This document shows positions 1 to 10,901 of a DNA stretch of 64,000 bases, in pieces. The stretch covers positions 50,221,662 through 50,285,661 of the forward strand of contig OY821517.1 in the NCBI GenBank assembly GCA_963682025.1, read 5' to 3'. The notes beneath the pieces were generated by a model. That model was not told the origin of the DNA. It saw only the letters and a program-made list of their open reading frames with translations, and searched no databases. Origin of the DNA: Cordilura impudica. Its lineage: Eukaryota > Arthropoda > Insecta > Diptera > Scathophagidae. Each line of letters begins with the position of its first letter. The first letter of the stretch is position 1. The position numbers were made by a program, and so were the translations under genes.

Positions 1-1930
1 GGCAATCTTCCTCTGAAAATTCGACATTCGTAGAATATACCTGAACTTGAGGTTGTACAACTGGACCAGTAATAATCCAGCCAAAAATAGTGTTCTGAGC
101 TAGTAAAGAGCCCAAAATATTGCGACGGATTTCTCCCAACAGAATTCTTGGATATAAATCCGCGCCAAGCAAAAGATCAACAGGTCGACTGTCATCAAAA
201 TTAATATCGGCCAAACGAAGGTTTGGCAAATTTTCCTTTAAATACGAGTGGACTGTAAATGATGGTAAATTACCCGAAATATTTGGCAAAACAAGTGCCA
301 ATGTTTCCAATACAAGGGATGAATCGAGGGTGGAGCCAATTTTTAATGAACAAAGTTTTCTAGACATTGCCGTAACTGCCTGATTAACTCCTGAAATTTG
401 AGCATTCGTCGAATGCGTCGAAATTTTCAGGCGATTTTGCAAACGTTCAGAAATGAACGATGCTTCAGAAGCAGGGTCAATAAGGGCCCGGGCTGGGTAC
501 GTAGTACCCTGATGAATAAGATTCACCATAGCCGTCCCTAAAAGTACAGTCCTACTTTGTGCTGTATGAAATACTTGACGATTTGTAGGAGCTGTGGCAT
601 GATTGGCATTCGAAGATGATGCGATTGCAGGTACGGAGTTTGAAACTCGAGAAACAGAAACCGAACTAACACCCGAATTCGACCGATTAGTATCCCTAGA
701 AACTTCAGAAGATGGTAACTCACGGTGTAACATAGTATGATGTCTCTTGTTACAAATGGAGCAATTATACGAACTGCTACAATTTTTAGCTTCATGTGTC
801 CTTGCAAGACAATTGACACAACAGTGAAACTTTTTTACCGTAGAAAATCGATCCGCAACAGATAAACTTTTGAATCGATGACAAGAACGTAAAAAGTGAA
901 CTTGATTCTTACAAAGAACACAAGAAGCACTTGAAGTTGAAGCAGCATTGGTATGATGCGCTTTGATTTTAGGTTCAGAAAGCCGTTTAGCAGATTCTGA
1001 ACCCCTAAGATCACGTAAACAATCTAAAGTTTGAACTCTTTCTGTCAGAAAGAGGTCCAAATCCTTCCAGAGTGACAAAGCTGATTTGTCCTTTATACTC
1101 TGTTCCCACAGGCTAACAGTTTGCGAAGGTAACCGTTGAATACAAAGAAATACAATAATAGGATCCCAGCTGTGCGTCGAAATATTATAAATTGACATAG
1201 CCGTAAGGCAACCGTTTATTCCGCGTTGTAAAGTTTTTAATCCCGACGAGGTTTCCTTATCAAGAAAGGGAAGGCTAAATAGCGATTTTAACTGGTTATT
1301 AACCAGCATACGCGGATTATCATATGCGTCCCTCAAGTTGCGCCACGCAACATCAAAACCTTGATTAGTGAGAGGGCATTTCGAAACAATTTCCCGAGCT
1401 TCGCCACTAGTTTTCCGAACTAGATGGCATAGTCGCTCAATATTGCTAAGTCGAGAGTTATTGATATAAACCGCTGTAAAAAGATCCCTAAAAGTGGGCC
1501 AAGAAATGTAATCGCCCTCAAAAACGTCGGTATCGCATGGCGGAAGCGTTAAATTATGACAAAAGTTGTCAGCTGAATTGAGGTTTACGCTAGAAGACTG
1601 AGACTGCTCTTTCGGTGTCGCGTTGGATTTAAAATGATGTAATCGTTCATTAATCCTAGATAAACAATTAACGTACGCGTTAAAAGTGGCTTCATATTTC
1701 GATTCAGCCGCGTCAAAATCCGCTGGTTCCGCGTCATCCGAATTTTCTAAATATGATAAACAAGTACGATATGTCGATTTTACTTGTTCCCAAAGCAAGT
1801 CCAATTCTTTTCCACGAATTTCAAGATTAAATACCGAATGTAACTCCTCACGAATATCGTTGAATTTCGCTTCAAATTTAATGAGCGTATCCGAATCGCG
1901 AATAAAAATATCAAGTGCAGTTCCCGGCAT
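1..1930 (-). CDS. BEL/Pao retrotransposon Gag-protease polyprotein, 5' part (runs off the left edge)
   Basis: An uninterrupted minus-strand reading frame starts at ATG 1930 and stays open to the window edge (about 643 codons, no stop). The N-terminal half is Gag-like (DUF1759-type, with a segment reading CDTDVFEGDYISWPTF). It is followed by Cys/His zinc knuckles (CVLCKNQVHFLRSC, CCVNCLARTHEAKNC, CSICNKRHH) near 930-730, and a retropepsin-like site (LIDPASEASFIS) near 510-470, where the usual D-S/T-G is DPAS. This order is typical of insect BEL/Pao polyproteins; reverse transcriptase, RNase H and integrase would lie left of the window. Absence of any stop suggests a young copy. It belongs to the element, not to a host gene. 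Family assignment is from motif recognition, with no search run. Confidence 0.88.
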   Translation of the reverse strand, partial: MPGTALDIFIRDSDTLIKFEAKFNDIREELHSVFNLEIRGKELDLLWEQVKSTYRTCLSYLENSDDAEPADFDAAESKYEATFNAYVNCLSRINERLHHFKSNATPKEQSQSSSVNLNSADNFCHNLTLPPCDTDVFEGDYISWPTFRDLFTAVYINNSRLSNIERLCHLVRKTSGEAREIVSKCPLTNQGFDVAWRNLRDAYDNPRMLVNNQLKSLFSLPFLDKETSSGLKTLQRGINGCLTAMSIYNISTHSWDPIIVFLCIQRLPSQTVSLWEQSIKDKSALSLWKDLDLFLTERVQTLDCLRDLRGSESAKRLSEPKIKAHHTNAASTSSASCVLCKNQVHFLRSCHRFKSLSVADRFSTVKKFHCCVNCLARTHEAKNCSSSYNCSICNKRHHTMLHRELPSSEVSRDTNRSNSGVSSVSVSRVSNSVPAIASSSNANHATAPTNRQVFHTAQSRTVLLGTAMVNLIHQGTTYPARALIDPASEASFISERLQNRLKISTHSTNAQISGVNQAVTAMSRKLCSLKIGSTLDSSLVLETLALVLPNISGNLPSFTVHSYLKENLPNLRLADINFDDSRPVDLLLGADLYPRILLGEIRRNILGSLLAQNTIFGWIITGPVVQPQVQVYSTNVEFSEEDC

Positions 1931-2454
1931 TTTGGTTCGAATTTATTTTAAAATAAGTTAATTTAATTTAAATAACAATATAAAAATTCGTTTAAAAAAA
2001 ATCCGAAAAAATAATAATATATTATAAACTAATAATATAAAACTATATTAAAAAATTTTATTTTCTTAATATGTGGTATTATTTTAACTAATTAGAAGCA
2101 AAACCAAAATTTGCAAAAAAAAAAAAAATTAATAAAAAACACACTGGATATGTCGCGACTAAAACGGACAGTAGGGTGACTAACAATGTTATAGAAAAAA
2201 CAAACCAACACAATGCGTGTGCGTATATATTAGTGTGAAGAGAAATGAACACACTCTTGAGCATAAACACAAAAAAAAAACCAACGCGTGAACGTACAGA
2301 GAAATAAAAACTATTCAGCTTAAGCAGCTTAAACACGAAAAAAAACGTTCGCGTGAGCGTATATGTATAACACAAAGGAGAAAAACCGATTTAGTTATAA
2401 TCTTTATTGTAATGTATATCTGTTTAAATGTAAACCTGTTTAAATTATTATTAT

Positions 2455-2625
2455 TTGCACTAAACACTTTTTTTTAAACTATCCCGACGGCTTTTTCTCT
2501 TTCCTTCGATTAAAACAAACACGATATGATTAATATTTATATTATTACTTGCACTAATCACTTTTTTTTTTTTTAAAATCCCGACGGCTTTTGCTTTTTC
2601 TTTCGATTAAAATATAAACGAATAT
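2455..2625. repeat. Two diverged tandem copies of a ~94 bp unit in the BEL leader
   Basis: A unit beginning TTGCACTAAWCAC, followed by a T-run and then ATCCCGACGGCTTTT and a TTTCGATTAAAA tail, occurs at about 2455 and again at about 2549. The T-run length differs between copies. Confidence 0.7.
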
Positions 2626-2930
2626 ATACGTAATGTAACGTAACGCGTAGGGTTGTAAAACGAAAAGAATGCAAAAAAAATAGTATTTCAATAACGATGA
2701 AACTTTTTTTCTTTTTAAATTAATTTTAATTATACACTTTTTAAATTTTCAAGTTTTTGTTTAGCTCACACATAAAAAAAACTGAACTATACGCACCTTT
2801 TTAATTAATTGTTTTCTGCTGTAGTTGAAGTGAAGGGTTGTTTTTGCAGGTTCTTGCTGGTGTTGACAAGATGAAGGCTGTGGGAATGTTGAAATTAATA
2901 ATTTTTAAAAATTTTCCAAATTTTTCCTCA

Positions 2931-2950
2931 GGATCCGGTTCGAAGGACCA
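2931..2950 (-). promoter_or_regulatory. Primer-binding-site-like motif of the BEL/Pao element
   Basis: Read on the minus strand the segment is TGGTCCTTCGAACCGGATCC, starting with the TGG that pairs with a tRNA CCA end and sitting 2 nt inside a TG...CA-type LTR edge at 2953. The TTCGAACC core resembles a tRNA T-arm, but its spacing from TGG is shorter than in a normal acceptor-T-arm match, so the primer tRNA is not assigned. Confidence 0.4.
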
Positions 2951-3344
2951 AATGTTTGCGTATATAGCAAAAAATATATAAAAAATAAAAACACAATATA
3001 GTATAAGGTTTTATAAGAGAAAATAAAATCTCTATTTTATTTGTATATACAAGATGTATTACCTTTTTTAAAATATGCACAGCGGATGGTGTTTATATGT
3101 ACGAATTGTACGAAGGTACCAAAACGATTGATTTTATAAGTTAAAAAATAAAAGAGAGAAGGTGGCGAGCAATATCTAAGTACCGTTAACGGTTTTACTA
3201 GTTAAAATCTATGTAAACACTCCTTTCAACGATGTATAAAAAAAGGAGTTTCATAGATTTTAACCCAGAATTAACCCAAAAATGGCTAATTGACTCAAAG
3301 GCGGAAAAGTACAAAGAAAATATTAAATTGTACTTAAACATAGA

Positions 3345-3758
3345 CCAACACACACATATTTTTATTTTCATACCAATTATGTTTTTTTTCTTCGGTGCCC
3401 AACACAACCATGACTGTGTTCGTTTTAATATTTCGTTATTTACACGAACATTTTTGTATCACATACTTTTTGTTTCAATCACACATAAAGCACACATTTT
3501 TGAGTGTTGCTTTATTTGAAGTTCATGTTCTGGTACGTGTAGTGAAAAAAAACACAGAACATGTACAATAAACAGGTTCGAGTTCAGTTATATTTTAAGT
3601 CGTGTTGTGGCTCGTGTAGCAAGAAAAAACACAACATGTACAATAAACAGGTTCGAGTTCAGTTATATTTTAAGTCGTGTTTAGTCATGCTTGTGTTGGG
3701 CACAGTAGAAAATTTAGAAACGCACATAATTGATATGAAAATAAAGATATGTGTTGGC
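3345..3758. repeat. Inverted repeat with ~70 bp arms enclosing a 75 bp tandem duplication
   Basis: The left arm 3345-3414 (CCAACACACAC ... CCATGAC) is the imperfect reverse complement of the right arm 3684-3758 (GTCATGCTTG ... GTGTTGGC). Between them a 75 bp unit containing ATGTACAATAAACAGG starts at 3561 and repeats at 3636. The block could be subterminal repeats of the BEL LTR or a small foldback insertion; no target duplication was identified. Confidence 0.65.
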
Positions 3759-3785
3759 TGCTTTTGAACAGAACATTGTGTGTTT

Positions 3786-4276
3786 CATGTGTGTATTTTC
3801 TGAACCTTGATATTAACCTTAATAATAATAAAATTGATATACAAATTTTTTGGATAGCTTTTGTAAATAATTGATTTTGAAAATAATCGAACTCACGGTT
3901 TGTTTCGATGTTATGTACATCACTATTTTCCTTTCGCTCTGCACTCCAAGAGTTTTTTCATGGGGAAACCAGCTATTCGCGATATTTTAGAGAAAAATAA
4001 AATATGGCCATAGTAAAAATAACTTTTTATTTGAATGTTTTAAATGTTATGCTTTATAATTATGTCGAGTATGGTATTTGGCAAAGCACTCACAAAGGTG
4101 CATTGCATTTTTTTTCGAGACAAATGTCACAGAAGTATGTTCATGTATATTAAGAGGGTGGCAATACCTCAAATTAGCGTGATGCGAGTGCTAAGGGTTA
4201 ATTGTTTTGATATTTCTGCAACATTTTTTTTTAGGAAAAATAGGATATTTACCAAAATATCGATAAAATGTTCATA
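3786..4276. other. AT-rich spacer, no recognisable gene
   Basis: No convincing coding potential or repeat structure was seen here. Short open frames lack codon bias or family resemblance. Confidence 0.5.
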
Positions 4277-4645
4277 TCTATAATATTAATAGGCTAGGCA
4301 ATTTTTTGTGACCGATGTTTTGTTCTACCGTTTTATCCCGATTTTGACAAAGCGTATATTTTTTGAAAGGTATTTCTTTTTAGCCGATTTGCAGATTTAC
4401 AAATTTTTTTTAATTATTTTCCTTTATTTTGAGTAAATTGCATTTAAAGTTGCTACTAATACATACATAAAATGATACAATGCTATGTGTGTGTTTATTG
4501 AATTTGTTAATGTGTTGTAAGTTTGTTTTTATCATAATAATAATAAACGAAAAATGTGTTGGTTTGTGAATTGGCTAAGTTAAAAAAAAAAAAAAAAAAA
4601 TTGCCTAGAATTTGCACTCGAATTTCGAGCGCTGGAATCTGCTAG
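4277..4645 (+). mobile_element. Non-autonomous Helitron-like element, family H1, copy a
   Basis: It starts TCTATAATATTAATAGGC after an A and ends with GGAATCTGCTAG. A palindromic hairpin (CTCGAATTTCGAG) lies about 13 bp before the terminal CTAG. A 5' TC, a 3' hairpin followed by CTRR, insertion after A and absence of terminal inverted repeats are the Helitron signature. Nine copies of H1 occur in this window. The copy has no coding capacity. Confidence 0.75.
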
Positions 4646-4999
4646 CTAGTAAATGCTTAAAATTGTTTGCTATTCAAAAATGTATGTCAATACAGCTCCG
4701 TGCAACTAATTAGGAACACAATAGTAATATGGCAGCTTAAAGCAAATAAAACGAAATGTACTCTGATTTTGGTACAATTCGTACTAGTTTATTTAATTTA
4801 AATGCTTATCCTACAAAATAGTTGCTAATTGTATCATATAAATTGATATTGAGAAAGTTGTAACCATTATATCGGTCCTGCACATAATTTGTAAATTTTA
4901 TAATAAATAAATATTTATTTAAAAAAATATATATATTTTTTGCGAAACCTTTGTTACCGATAGCTGCTTTTTTATTTTCGCCCGAAAATAATACTGTGT

Positions 5000-5862
5000 T
5001 TCAATTCACAGCGCTCCAATGGCGATAATTCCTTGCAAACCCTAGTCTCTTCTTTCGGTTACGCTCAGACAATAGTGGCTTCTTTCGAGAAATTCTTCCA
5101 AAGAGTCCACCTTCTCGCAAACGTCGCACAGTGGGACGAATCGCCACTGTTCCATTCAAATTACTCTACATCTCATGTAGTTCAACTGTTTGAGCTGGGG
5201 GTTTTTAACATTTAAAAAAAAAAATTTATTTAAAAAATTAAAAATGAAAAAACTTAAAAATTTTTCTACGTAGTTTCACACAGACAGTTTTTTAGTATTT
5301 ATCGCAACGAAATTTCTCAGCTGAAAATTTTTGAAAAAACCCATTTTTGCGCTCCGTAGGGTCACATTGGCACTAAAAATTTTTTTTTTTGTCTTAAAAG
5401 CCAAGTTTTGGATCAAATCCCAGAAAAATATGCGCCGAAATCAAAAATCCCAAAAGAGGGGGGATCGATGGGCAAATTCAAGACGAACATTAAAAAAAAA
5501 CCAACTTAAACAATGTGAGGGGTGAAGTAATTTGAATGGAACAGTGGCGAATCGTCCTACTGTGCGTCGTTTTACTGTATCTCCATATGGTTTTGCTTCA
5601 ATCGAATCTCATTTGTGGATTTGTGAGATTTTTTTACGACAGCAGATAGGTTTGCATCTTCTCCATCTGCTGTAACTCGGCTTCTTTGTTTACGGGCCAC
5701 TTTCTCTGTAGCCGAATGCTTTTTGAAATATTTATTCGCTTTGCTTAACCATGGCCTTAGAAACTTTTAAGGCTTCTTCGAAGTACCCGTTAGTGTTTTC
5801 ATTCTGATACATTTGTACAATAATCTTCCATATACTGTTATCACAAGATTTGTTTTTGCCCA
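5000..5862 (-). pseudogene. Tc1-like transposase pseudogene (N-terminal and central part)
   Basis: The frame begins at ATG 5862 with an HTH-like N-terminus (MGKNKSCDNSIWKIIVQMY). It continues through an RSR/VARKQRS-type region and, after skipping the MITE 5127-5564, reads DTVKRRLREGGLFGRISRKK and then an NTVLFSGE stretch, the region of the first catalytic Asp, here replaced (FSDES to FSGEN). In-frame stops and the missing C-terminus show it is dead. The family is well recognised from these motifs. Confidence 0.8.
5127..5564. mobile_element. 438 bp TIR MITE inserted in the Tc1 transposase
   Basis: It has about 38 bp inverted termini (CACAGTGGGACGAATCGCCA on the left; CACAGTAGGACGATTCGCCA read inward from the right) and a perfect 5 bp duplication CGTCG at 5122-5126 and 5565-5569. 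Removing the MITE and one CGTCG restores the Tc1 reading frame across the junction. There is no coding capacity. Confidence 0.88.
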
Positions 5863-6112
5863 TTTCAAGAAATTAATTAATCTTTTCCAAACATGAAAAA
5901 CACTACATGTAATCACAATCAATTAAATATAACTTGTATACAGAGAATTTTATCACCGTTCATTAATTTAGTGCACGATTAATTTGTGATATAAATTTTA
6001 AAAAACACCACAAAGAAAAAAAACCGGTAAAATAAGTGTTAAGATTGGTGAATTTTAGATAAACAGATTTAATTGTTGGATACTACTGTTCATAATTAGT
6101 TGCACGTCGCTG

Positions 6113-6307
6113 TATGTTGATCTCAGCGTGTAAAAATAGATTAATTTTTAATTTTAAACAAACCTTTTTACTTTTCCAAAACTATTAGTATAGGTTATAG
6201 TTTTGAGTCCGCATAGACCGGCTTGCAATTCTTAATTATTTTTATTATATGTATTAAATTGCTATGAAAACCGAAATCAATACCAAAACGAAACAACATC
6301 GAAAATA
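6113..6307. other. AT-rich spacer
   Basis: Nothing recognisable between the Tc1 right end and the start of element family X. Confidence 0.5.
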
Positions 6308-7490
6308 GGTCTGATGTAAATCAATTTTTCTATTTGCTTTCGTTTTTATTTCAAACAAACATATTTCATTTTCCATTTTGTTCTATGGGAATATGAATAA
6401 ATAAAGATGTGATGGAAAACGAAATTGTTACTTTTTTATTTTTTTAAATCAAGTAGACTTTGCTTTACGTTTTGAAACAGATAATTTTTTTTGGCCAATA
6501 TTTCAACGGATTAATAAAAACTAGAGGAATCCAGCCCTCGGAATTCGAGCGCAAATTCTAGGAAATTTTATTTTTTCATTTAATAAAGACCCTAAAGATA
6601 TTCTAATCGATTTTAGCCAATTCACAATTCAAAAATTTTTTTTTATAATATCGATTATTGTCGTTATTGGTTTGTGTTCAATAATTGGTTTGTGTCCAAA
6701 ATTATTTTTCAATTCACCACAATTATTGTTGTGGTGTGATTAACAAATTAATTAAACACACACATAGCATTGTGTAATTTTATGTATGTGTAAGTAGAAA
6801 CTTTAAATGCATTTTACTTCAAAAAAAAAAAATGTCAAAACTTCAAAATCTGTAAATCTGGTGGACAGCTAAAAAAAAACCTTTGAAATAAAATACGTTT
6901 GGTAAAAATCGGGAGAAAACTGTTTAACAAATCATCGGTCCCAAGAAATCGCCTTACCTATTAATATTATAGATGTAACTAAAAAAAATTAAAGTACGAT
7001 ATAATAAATTTACGTACCAAAATGTCTTAGTTAATATAAATTTTTAGGGAACAACACGTAAATCCACAACAGAAAAAAAGAAATTTAACGGCATCATCAA
7101 AAGGTTGAAAAATTGTTTTACCAAACAGTTTTGCTCCAAAAGGAGTTATTAGAATTTCAAAAGAATCAATTTGAATTTTAAGTTTATTTTGTAACCAAAT
7201 AATTTTTAATAAAATTTTAAATTTTTGTTGTTATTTTATACAATATGTTTTCCAAAATAACTGATATTTTATGAAAACGATATCGAAAAAGTAATCTGGT
7301 GCTTGGCAATAACTGCATCATTTCCAACAGAGCGCAGAAAGCTACCTTCAGCGAAAAATCGTAACGTGTTGCTGCCAATTGAATAGCCAAAGGAGGAATG
7401 GATGTGGATTTGAAAGTTTCAACTATTTCGTCTAAAATCCATAAAAACTCTTCCAAACCACATTAATTAAACTTAAAACAGCTACTACAA
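6308..7490. mobile_element. TIR element family X, left part, later split by Helitron and hAT insertions
   Basis: The left terminus GGTCTGATGTAAATCAA follows a TA at 6306-6307. The same terminal and internal sequences recur in opposite orientation at 12975-13589, and the continuation of this copy is found right of the hAT (10902 onward). A minus-strand open stretch 7217-7456 (MEEFLWILDEIVETF...) may be a remnant of its protein; I do not recognise the family. Confidence 0.6.
6521..6973 (-). mobile_element. Non-autonomous Helitron-like element H1, copy b
   Basis: Reverse-oriented H1 copy: it begins CTAGAGGAATCCAGCCCTCG, the complement of the 3' hairpin end, and finishes ATTAATATTATAGA before a T. 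It is inserted in element X. Confidence 0.72.
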
Positions 7491-7867
7491 TAGGGCTGCC
7501 ATACGTCCTGGTTTTCCAGGATTTTCCTGGTTTGTGGCACTTTGTCCTGGTGTCCTGCCTAAGGTACAAATGTCCTGGTTAAATGTTATTACCTCAGGAA
7601 AAAATATATGATTAAGAAAATTGGTTCATTAAAATATTTATTCCAGTTCCATCCCTAATTTGTATCTTTAATTCGTTATCGATATATACATATATATCGA
7701 CAGAGTTTCTTCTCTGTGACTCTGACAGCTGCCAATTGAGATCAGCTGTTTTCATTTCGCATTCTTCAAAACGTAACTGTTACATTATTTTTCTTTGGTG
7801 AGAATTTTAAGCTTTGTACAGTATTTTCCCTTATCTATTAAATATATAACCGTTCTTAAAATAGGAA

Positions 7868-9588
7868 ATGCCGAACAGGAAGTGCAAGTTCTTTGATGCG
7901 TGTTCCTAGGAATGGTCTTTTATAAAAAGGTGAAGGTGTGAAAACGAAGCATTTTGTTCGGTGTGTGCGCAGTTCACATATCAATTGGCAATGGTGGCAG
8001 GGCAAGCATTATGGATCACATAAAAAGTTCCAAACCTACGTCAAGGATAACTGCAACAGCGACATCTCAAGATATTTCAACTTTATTTATAAAATATGAC
8101 TCGAAACAGGAAAATTTAATATGCGCAACTGAATTAACAACTGCTTATAAAATTGTAAATAACCGTTTAACTCCTTGGATTGCAGTACCAAAATAAGTCG
8201 CATTCAGTAGCCGTTATGGCTGAAAATCTGACAAATGTTCCATTTTATGGAATCACAACCGATTCTAGTAATCACAAAGCTGAAAAAATGTTTTCATTGT
8301 TTGTACATTTTTTTACAGAAACAGGAGGCCTACAGATTAAATTATTGAAATTGGCATCTTTGCCCAATGAAACTTCTGATACTATTAAATACATCGTTTT
8401 GTATATAATCTTTAAAAACCTTAAACATACCATTAGAAAATCTGGTGGCCTTCGGAGCAGACAATACAAACACGAACTTTGGTGGAAGGGAAAGACGTGG
8501 TGTAAATAATGTTTTTCAAAAATTGAAAAAATATTTTTCGAAAGATATAGAAGGGATCGGTTGCCCCGCCCACATACTTCATAATGCAGTTTCTACTGCG
8601 GCTGACGTTATGTCTATAGATATAGAATCATTAGTGTTAAAGATTTACAAGTATTTTTCGATATTCACTGCTCGAACTGAGCGATTAAAATCATTTTATG
8701 TTGATGCAGATGTTACTTATAACGCAATTCTGTCCCACTCACGACTATCGGTGGCTATCACTAGTTCCCGCTTTAGAACGGATTTTGCAACTTTGGGAGC
8801 CTCTAAATAATTTTTTTTTTGAAATAGAAGAAAAAGCACCGAGGACTATCGTTGAATTTTTCAGTAACCCTTTATCTGAGGTATATGCATCATTTATTTT
8901 TTGTCAGGCAAATCTTGTTGAAAAAAAATAAAAAAAAGTTGAAAAAATAACACTTGCAGTAGTTCAAGTAGGAAATCTTTTAAATGAAACAAGAGACAGG
9001 TTCAAAAACAATTTTTTTTTGTAACCAAAAAAAGACTACATTTGACGCAAATTAGCGAAAATTACAGTTTCATAAGGATACTAATGATTTTTTACAACAC
9101 TGATATCCTATTTAGAACAATGGACACATCCACTAAGGAAATATAAAGTTTTTGATTGGATGACATTGGAAAGTAGTCCTAGTTGGACTAATTGAAAAGA
9201 AAATGTCTATTTCTCTTTGAAGAAGAGACATTTTTAAAATCATTCATAGAAAAATATGAAGAAACAACAGATACTCTTGAGAAATGGGTTTTCTTTTTCG
9301 AAAAAGTCGAAGAAATAGAAAGAAAAAGGAATTTGCTAAAAATGGTACAGTATTTGTACGAGATAGGTAGCCATAATGCAAACGTTGAACGAGTTTTTTT
9401 CGTTAATTTGCTCACAGTGGACAAAGGAAAGAAATTCGCTCAGCATAAGCACTCTTGAAAGTATCATTCAGTGCAAATTGAATTTCGGAATGACCTGTAC
9501 AGAATTTTATCATTATATAAAAACTAAAAAAGAATTATTGCGTAAAGTAAAGAGTAACAAAAAGTATGAAATGGTAAAGGAATGTTAG
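7868..9588 (+). pseudogene. hAT transposase pseudogene
   Basis: The start is ATG 7868 (MPNRKCKFFDAC), leading into a BED-finger-like region (HISIGNGGRASIMDHIKSS). Then come NVPFYGITTDSSNHKAEKMF, the first-catalytic-Asp region, then FGADNTNTNFGGRERRGVNN and CPAHILHNAVSTAADV, and a C-terminal dimerisation segment (SHNANVERVFSLI...SQWTKERN...SISTLESIIQCKLNF). These are typical hAT (KIAA1586/SCAND3-like) motifs. At least four frameshifts or stops separate them, so no functional enzyme is encoded. Confidence 0.87.
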
Positions 9589-9769
9589 GAAGATGGTTGA
9601 AAGTATTTAATAAGTTAAATTTTTTTGCTAAAAAGGGTGGAAAAGGCCGTTTGTTTTTATTTATTTGTAAAAAGTGAAATGTCGCTGTGTGCTAAATATG
9701 GAAGAAGTAAGAATATGTAACTTTAAGTGTACGTAAGAATTGTTTGTTAAAAAGTCTGAAAAAGGCTAT

Positions 9770-10719
9770 CACCCCTGTTCTTGAAACCACTATCACAAAA
9801 AAAACTCGTAAATGAAAAAATTCTTAAATCTACGAGTTTTTTGCTGTTCTCTAATTTCAATAAGAATATTTTTTTTCGTTTTAATTCACATAGAAAAGGC
9901 TTTGTGAAATCAAAACAAATGCCCTTTTTTCTACTAAGCAGGTATTAAGAGATAAAAAACTAATTGATATTTAAACTCTAACATGTTTTTTATTGAACCT
10001 TGTCATTATTTTAAATTAGACATTAATTTTATGAAAAAAACGATTTTAAAAACGTCTACATTTTGCGCTGATTTAAAAAAAAAAAACTCGTAACAAGTGG
10101 TCGATGTTAATAAAACACACTTTTTGCAATGATGCTGTTCTATAATTATAATAAAGACTTTTTATTTACACAATCTATTTTCCATTATAATTTTTTCAAT
10201 TATAACATAGATTCTTTATGCACTAATTATTGCAAATAAAGGAATTAAAAAAAAATTTTCATCAAATCACATATTATTATTTTTTTGCATATGTTCGAAA
10301 CAGTAGTGATGCCAGTCAAATCCAACTTATTAGAATATCGAAATTTTTTTCGGTGATGCTTAACTTTTTAAAAATAGAAAAGTCATTTTTAATTGAATGA
10401 AATTGAAGAACAAAAACAATTAAATGAACAAATAAGTTGTTATTTAAAAAGAAAATATTTTTCTTTATACTTTTTCTATAAACTTAAGAAAAAAGATGCA
10501 CAAAATACTTAAAAGTTTTTTGTGAAACTGAATAAAGAACCATATGGCACCTCGGTTTCTAGATAACATATGTTCTTATCTCAAACATATGGTTCTTAAC
10601 TCAAACATATGTTTCCATTAAATAAATAAAATTTGTGATTTCAAGAAACCCAAAATTTCAATTTCATGTGATTTTAAATTCACTCTTATTCAAATAGCAA
10701 CGTTTCTAGAACAGGGCTG
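9770..10719. mobile_element. TIR element family C, copy 1 (950 bp), nested in hAT
   Basis: It starts CACCCCTGTTCTTGAAAC and its right end, read inward, is CAGCCCTGTTCTAGAAAC. The flanks are TAT/TAT (possible 3 bp duplication). A shorter copy of the same family lies at 37505-37951. It is AT-rich, with no protein recognised and an internal CATATG-containing repeat (AACATATGTT, near 10545-10615). Confidence 0.75.
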
Positions 10720-10901
10720 TATGTTTTTTTTTTAATTTTGAAGATGTTACAGTTACTTGCATTTTTTTTGTTATATACATATGTACATATTATACTGTTA
10801 ATATGTTAATGTTAAATATAAATATACAAGAAAGTAAAGTTTTTTTTGCTGGACGAGCGTGAAATGTCCTGGTCGAGGTCAGACGATTTCTGGCAGCCCT
10901 A

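Larger units (their letters stand above)
1931..3785 (-). mobile_element. Leader and putative 5' LTR of the BEL/Pao element
   Basis: The minus-strand element begins to the right of its Gag start. A primer-binding-like motif (see 2931-2950) lies about 1 kb upstream of ATG 1930, and the sequence beyond it begins TGTTTGCG on the + strand at 2953, as expected for an LTR edge (TG...CA). The long untranslated leader 1931-2930 is AT-rich with runs of A/T. The outer LTR boundary is not resolved: internal inverted and tandem repeats at 3345-3758 may be part of the LTR or a separate insertion, and no second LTR lies in the window. Confidence 0.45.
4693..6112 (-). mobile_element. Tc1-like DNA transposon, degenerate, interrupted by a MITE
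   Basis: TA target duplications flank the element at 4691-4692 and 6113-6114. Its ends are imperfect inverted repeats (CAGCTCCGTGCAACTAATTA on the left; the right end reads CAGCGACGTGCAACTAATTA on the other strand). The interior encodes a broken Tc1-type transposase on the minus strand. A 438 bp MITE is inserted at 5127-5564. Part of the C-terminal half of the transposase is missing. Confidence 0.85.
7491..10901 (+). mobile_element. hAT-superfamily transposon (3.4 kb), defective
   Basis: A perfect 8 bp target duplication TACTACAA flanks the element (7483-7490 and 10902-10909). The termini begin TAGGGCTGCCA on both strands. A broken hAT transposase runs left to right. A second TIR element (9770-10719) is inserted inside it. 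The flanks are the two halves of element X. Confidence 0.93.

Noticed and set aside
3345..3758. Direct repeats considered as a CRISPR array
   Set aside because: There are only two copies of a 75 bp unit without spacers, in a eukaryotic transposon context.
4690..6115. Considered as one simple Tc1 element of normal length
   Set aside because: The frame breaks at a 438 bp block with its own inverted ends and 5 bp duplication, so it is two elements.
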